A DNA stretch of 5,790 bases from Phycisphaerales bacterium (GTDB taxonomy: Bacteria > Planctomycetota > Phycisphaerae > Phycisphaerales > UBA1924), in contig JAJDDL010000240.1 of the NCBI GenBank assembly GCA_029260335.1, forward strand, positions 1 through 5,790, written 5' to 3'. How positions within the stretch are numbered: the stretch's first letter is position 1; every line of letters begins with the position of its first letter. This document shows positions 5,305 through 5,790 of this stretch, in pieces. Under the pieces are notes generated by a model. It searched no databases and was not told the DNA's origin. It worked only from the letters and a program-made list of their open reading frames with translations. The position numbers were made by a program, and so were the translations under genes.

Positions 5305-5790
5305 TTAGTCGCCGATGGCCCATGCCGGGAGCGAGATATCGTCGGTCTGGACGAAGATGATCTTGAAATCGGGATTGAGGTCGCGGCCCATACCGCCGAC
5401 CATCTCACTCGTCAGGCCATTCTCGCCGATGGTTGCACTCTTCACACGCAGCGACTGGAGCGAGCTGACATTGAGCCGGTTGAGATCCACCGAGACCGCG
5501 CCCATTTCCTGATACCAACCCGCGTAGTTCAGGTTATCGCGATACACGCCGACGTACGCCGGGGGACGCAAGTTGACCGGCTCGTCGGGGCTGATGAGAA
5601 ACGGCGTTCCGATGACCTCGTCGTTCTCATCCAAGGCTTCGATGACGACAAAGCTGTTGGCCGTGTGCGCTCCACGCTCAAAGAACAGGATCTCGCCAAT
5701 GTGGTCCGGCTCGTTGTCGTTGTCAACCAGCGGTGCCTCTAGGTCGATCACGAAGCTCCACTTTGGCGAGGAGCCGCCGTTGTCCATGAA
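5305..5790 (-). CDS. Probable exported beta-rich protein, N-terminus outside the window
   Basis: The frame is open to the right edge (161 residues visible), so the true start lies beyond it; the first in-frame ATG at 5787-5785 is probably internal. The visible part is acidic and strand-rich, with segments such as KWSFVIDLEA, IGEILFFERGAH, SFVVIEALDENDEVIG, YVGVYRDNLNYAGWYQ and DFKIIFVQTDDI, and repeated short Asp/Asn turns. The order 'GEILFFERG … EALDENDEVIG … MGAVSVDLNRL … LRVKSATIGENG … DFKII' recalls a domain in exosortase-dependent surface proteins (XDP2-like). That comes from memory of the pattern and is tentative. No PEP-CTERM anchor is present: the protein ends SLPAWAIGD without a hydrophobic tail. 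Whether it has a signal peptide cannot be seen. It converges on nuoC and has its own terminator. Confidence 0.75.
   Translation of the reverse strand, partial: FMDNGGSSPKWSFVIDLEAPLVDNDNEPDHIGEILFFERGAHTANSFVVIEALDENDEVIGTPFLISPDEPVNLRPPAYVGVYRDNLNYAGWYQEMGAVSVDLNRLNVSSLQSLRVKSATIGENGLTSEMVGGMGRDLNPDFKIIFVQTDDISLPAWAIGD

Noticed and set aside
5305..5790. PEP-CTERM or other sorting tail on the truncated gene
   Set aside because: The C-terminus ends SLPAWAIGD with no PEP motif, hydrophobic helix or basic tail.

Overview
This 5.8-kb window is GC-rich bacterial chromosome with no mobile element, tRNA, rRNA or CRISPR signal. Two genes can be named with confidence: thiS (thiamine sulfur carrier) and nuoC (complex I 30-kDa subunit). 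A third, a single-domain haem globin, is clear by family. The rest are unnamed proteins: a single-pass membrane protein, a four-helix membrane protein, a lipoprotein, a small soluble protein, a xylose-isomerase-like TIM-barrel protein and an edge-truncated, probably exported beta-rich protein. High GC, many short single-gene units on alternating strands and a nuoC separated from other nuo genes would fit a planctomycete of the Phycisphaerae type. That is an inference from style, not from a marker gene.

Layout. Position 1-250 (minus) holds thiS and, at the very edge, a Shine-Dalgarno plus ATG that may begin the next gene of a thiamine operon. A 101-bp divergent gap with a GC palindrome separates thiS from a membrane-anchored protein (352-1323, plus). 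A 166-bp convergent gap with a possible branched RNA fold follows, then the four-helix membrane protein (1490-2104, minus). A lipoprotein (about 2202-2801, plus) diverges from it and converges on the globin (2812-3240, minus) with only 10 bp between stops. A 252-bp gene-free stretch with inverted repeats lies upstream of the globin.

At 3493-3753 (minus) is a short, well-formed protein gene with a good ribosome-binding site. Just upstream of it is a coding-like but uncertain 53-codon frame (3758-3919). From 3913 the plus strand carries the TIM-barrel gene and then nuoC, 42 bp apart and probably co-transcribed. A terminator hairpin pointing leftwards lies between nuoC and the convergent truncated gene (5305-5790, minus).

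I see no multi-gene novel system. The points most worth checking are the isolated nuoC next to a TIM-barrel gene, the globin lacking both a reductase domain and the usual haem-pocket glutamate, the TIM-barrel protein with an Arg where a metal-ligand Glu is often found, and the two small minus-strand frames at 3493-3919.
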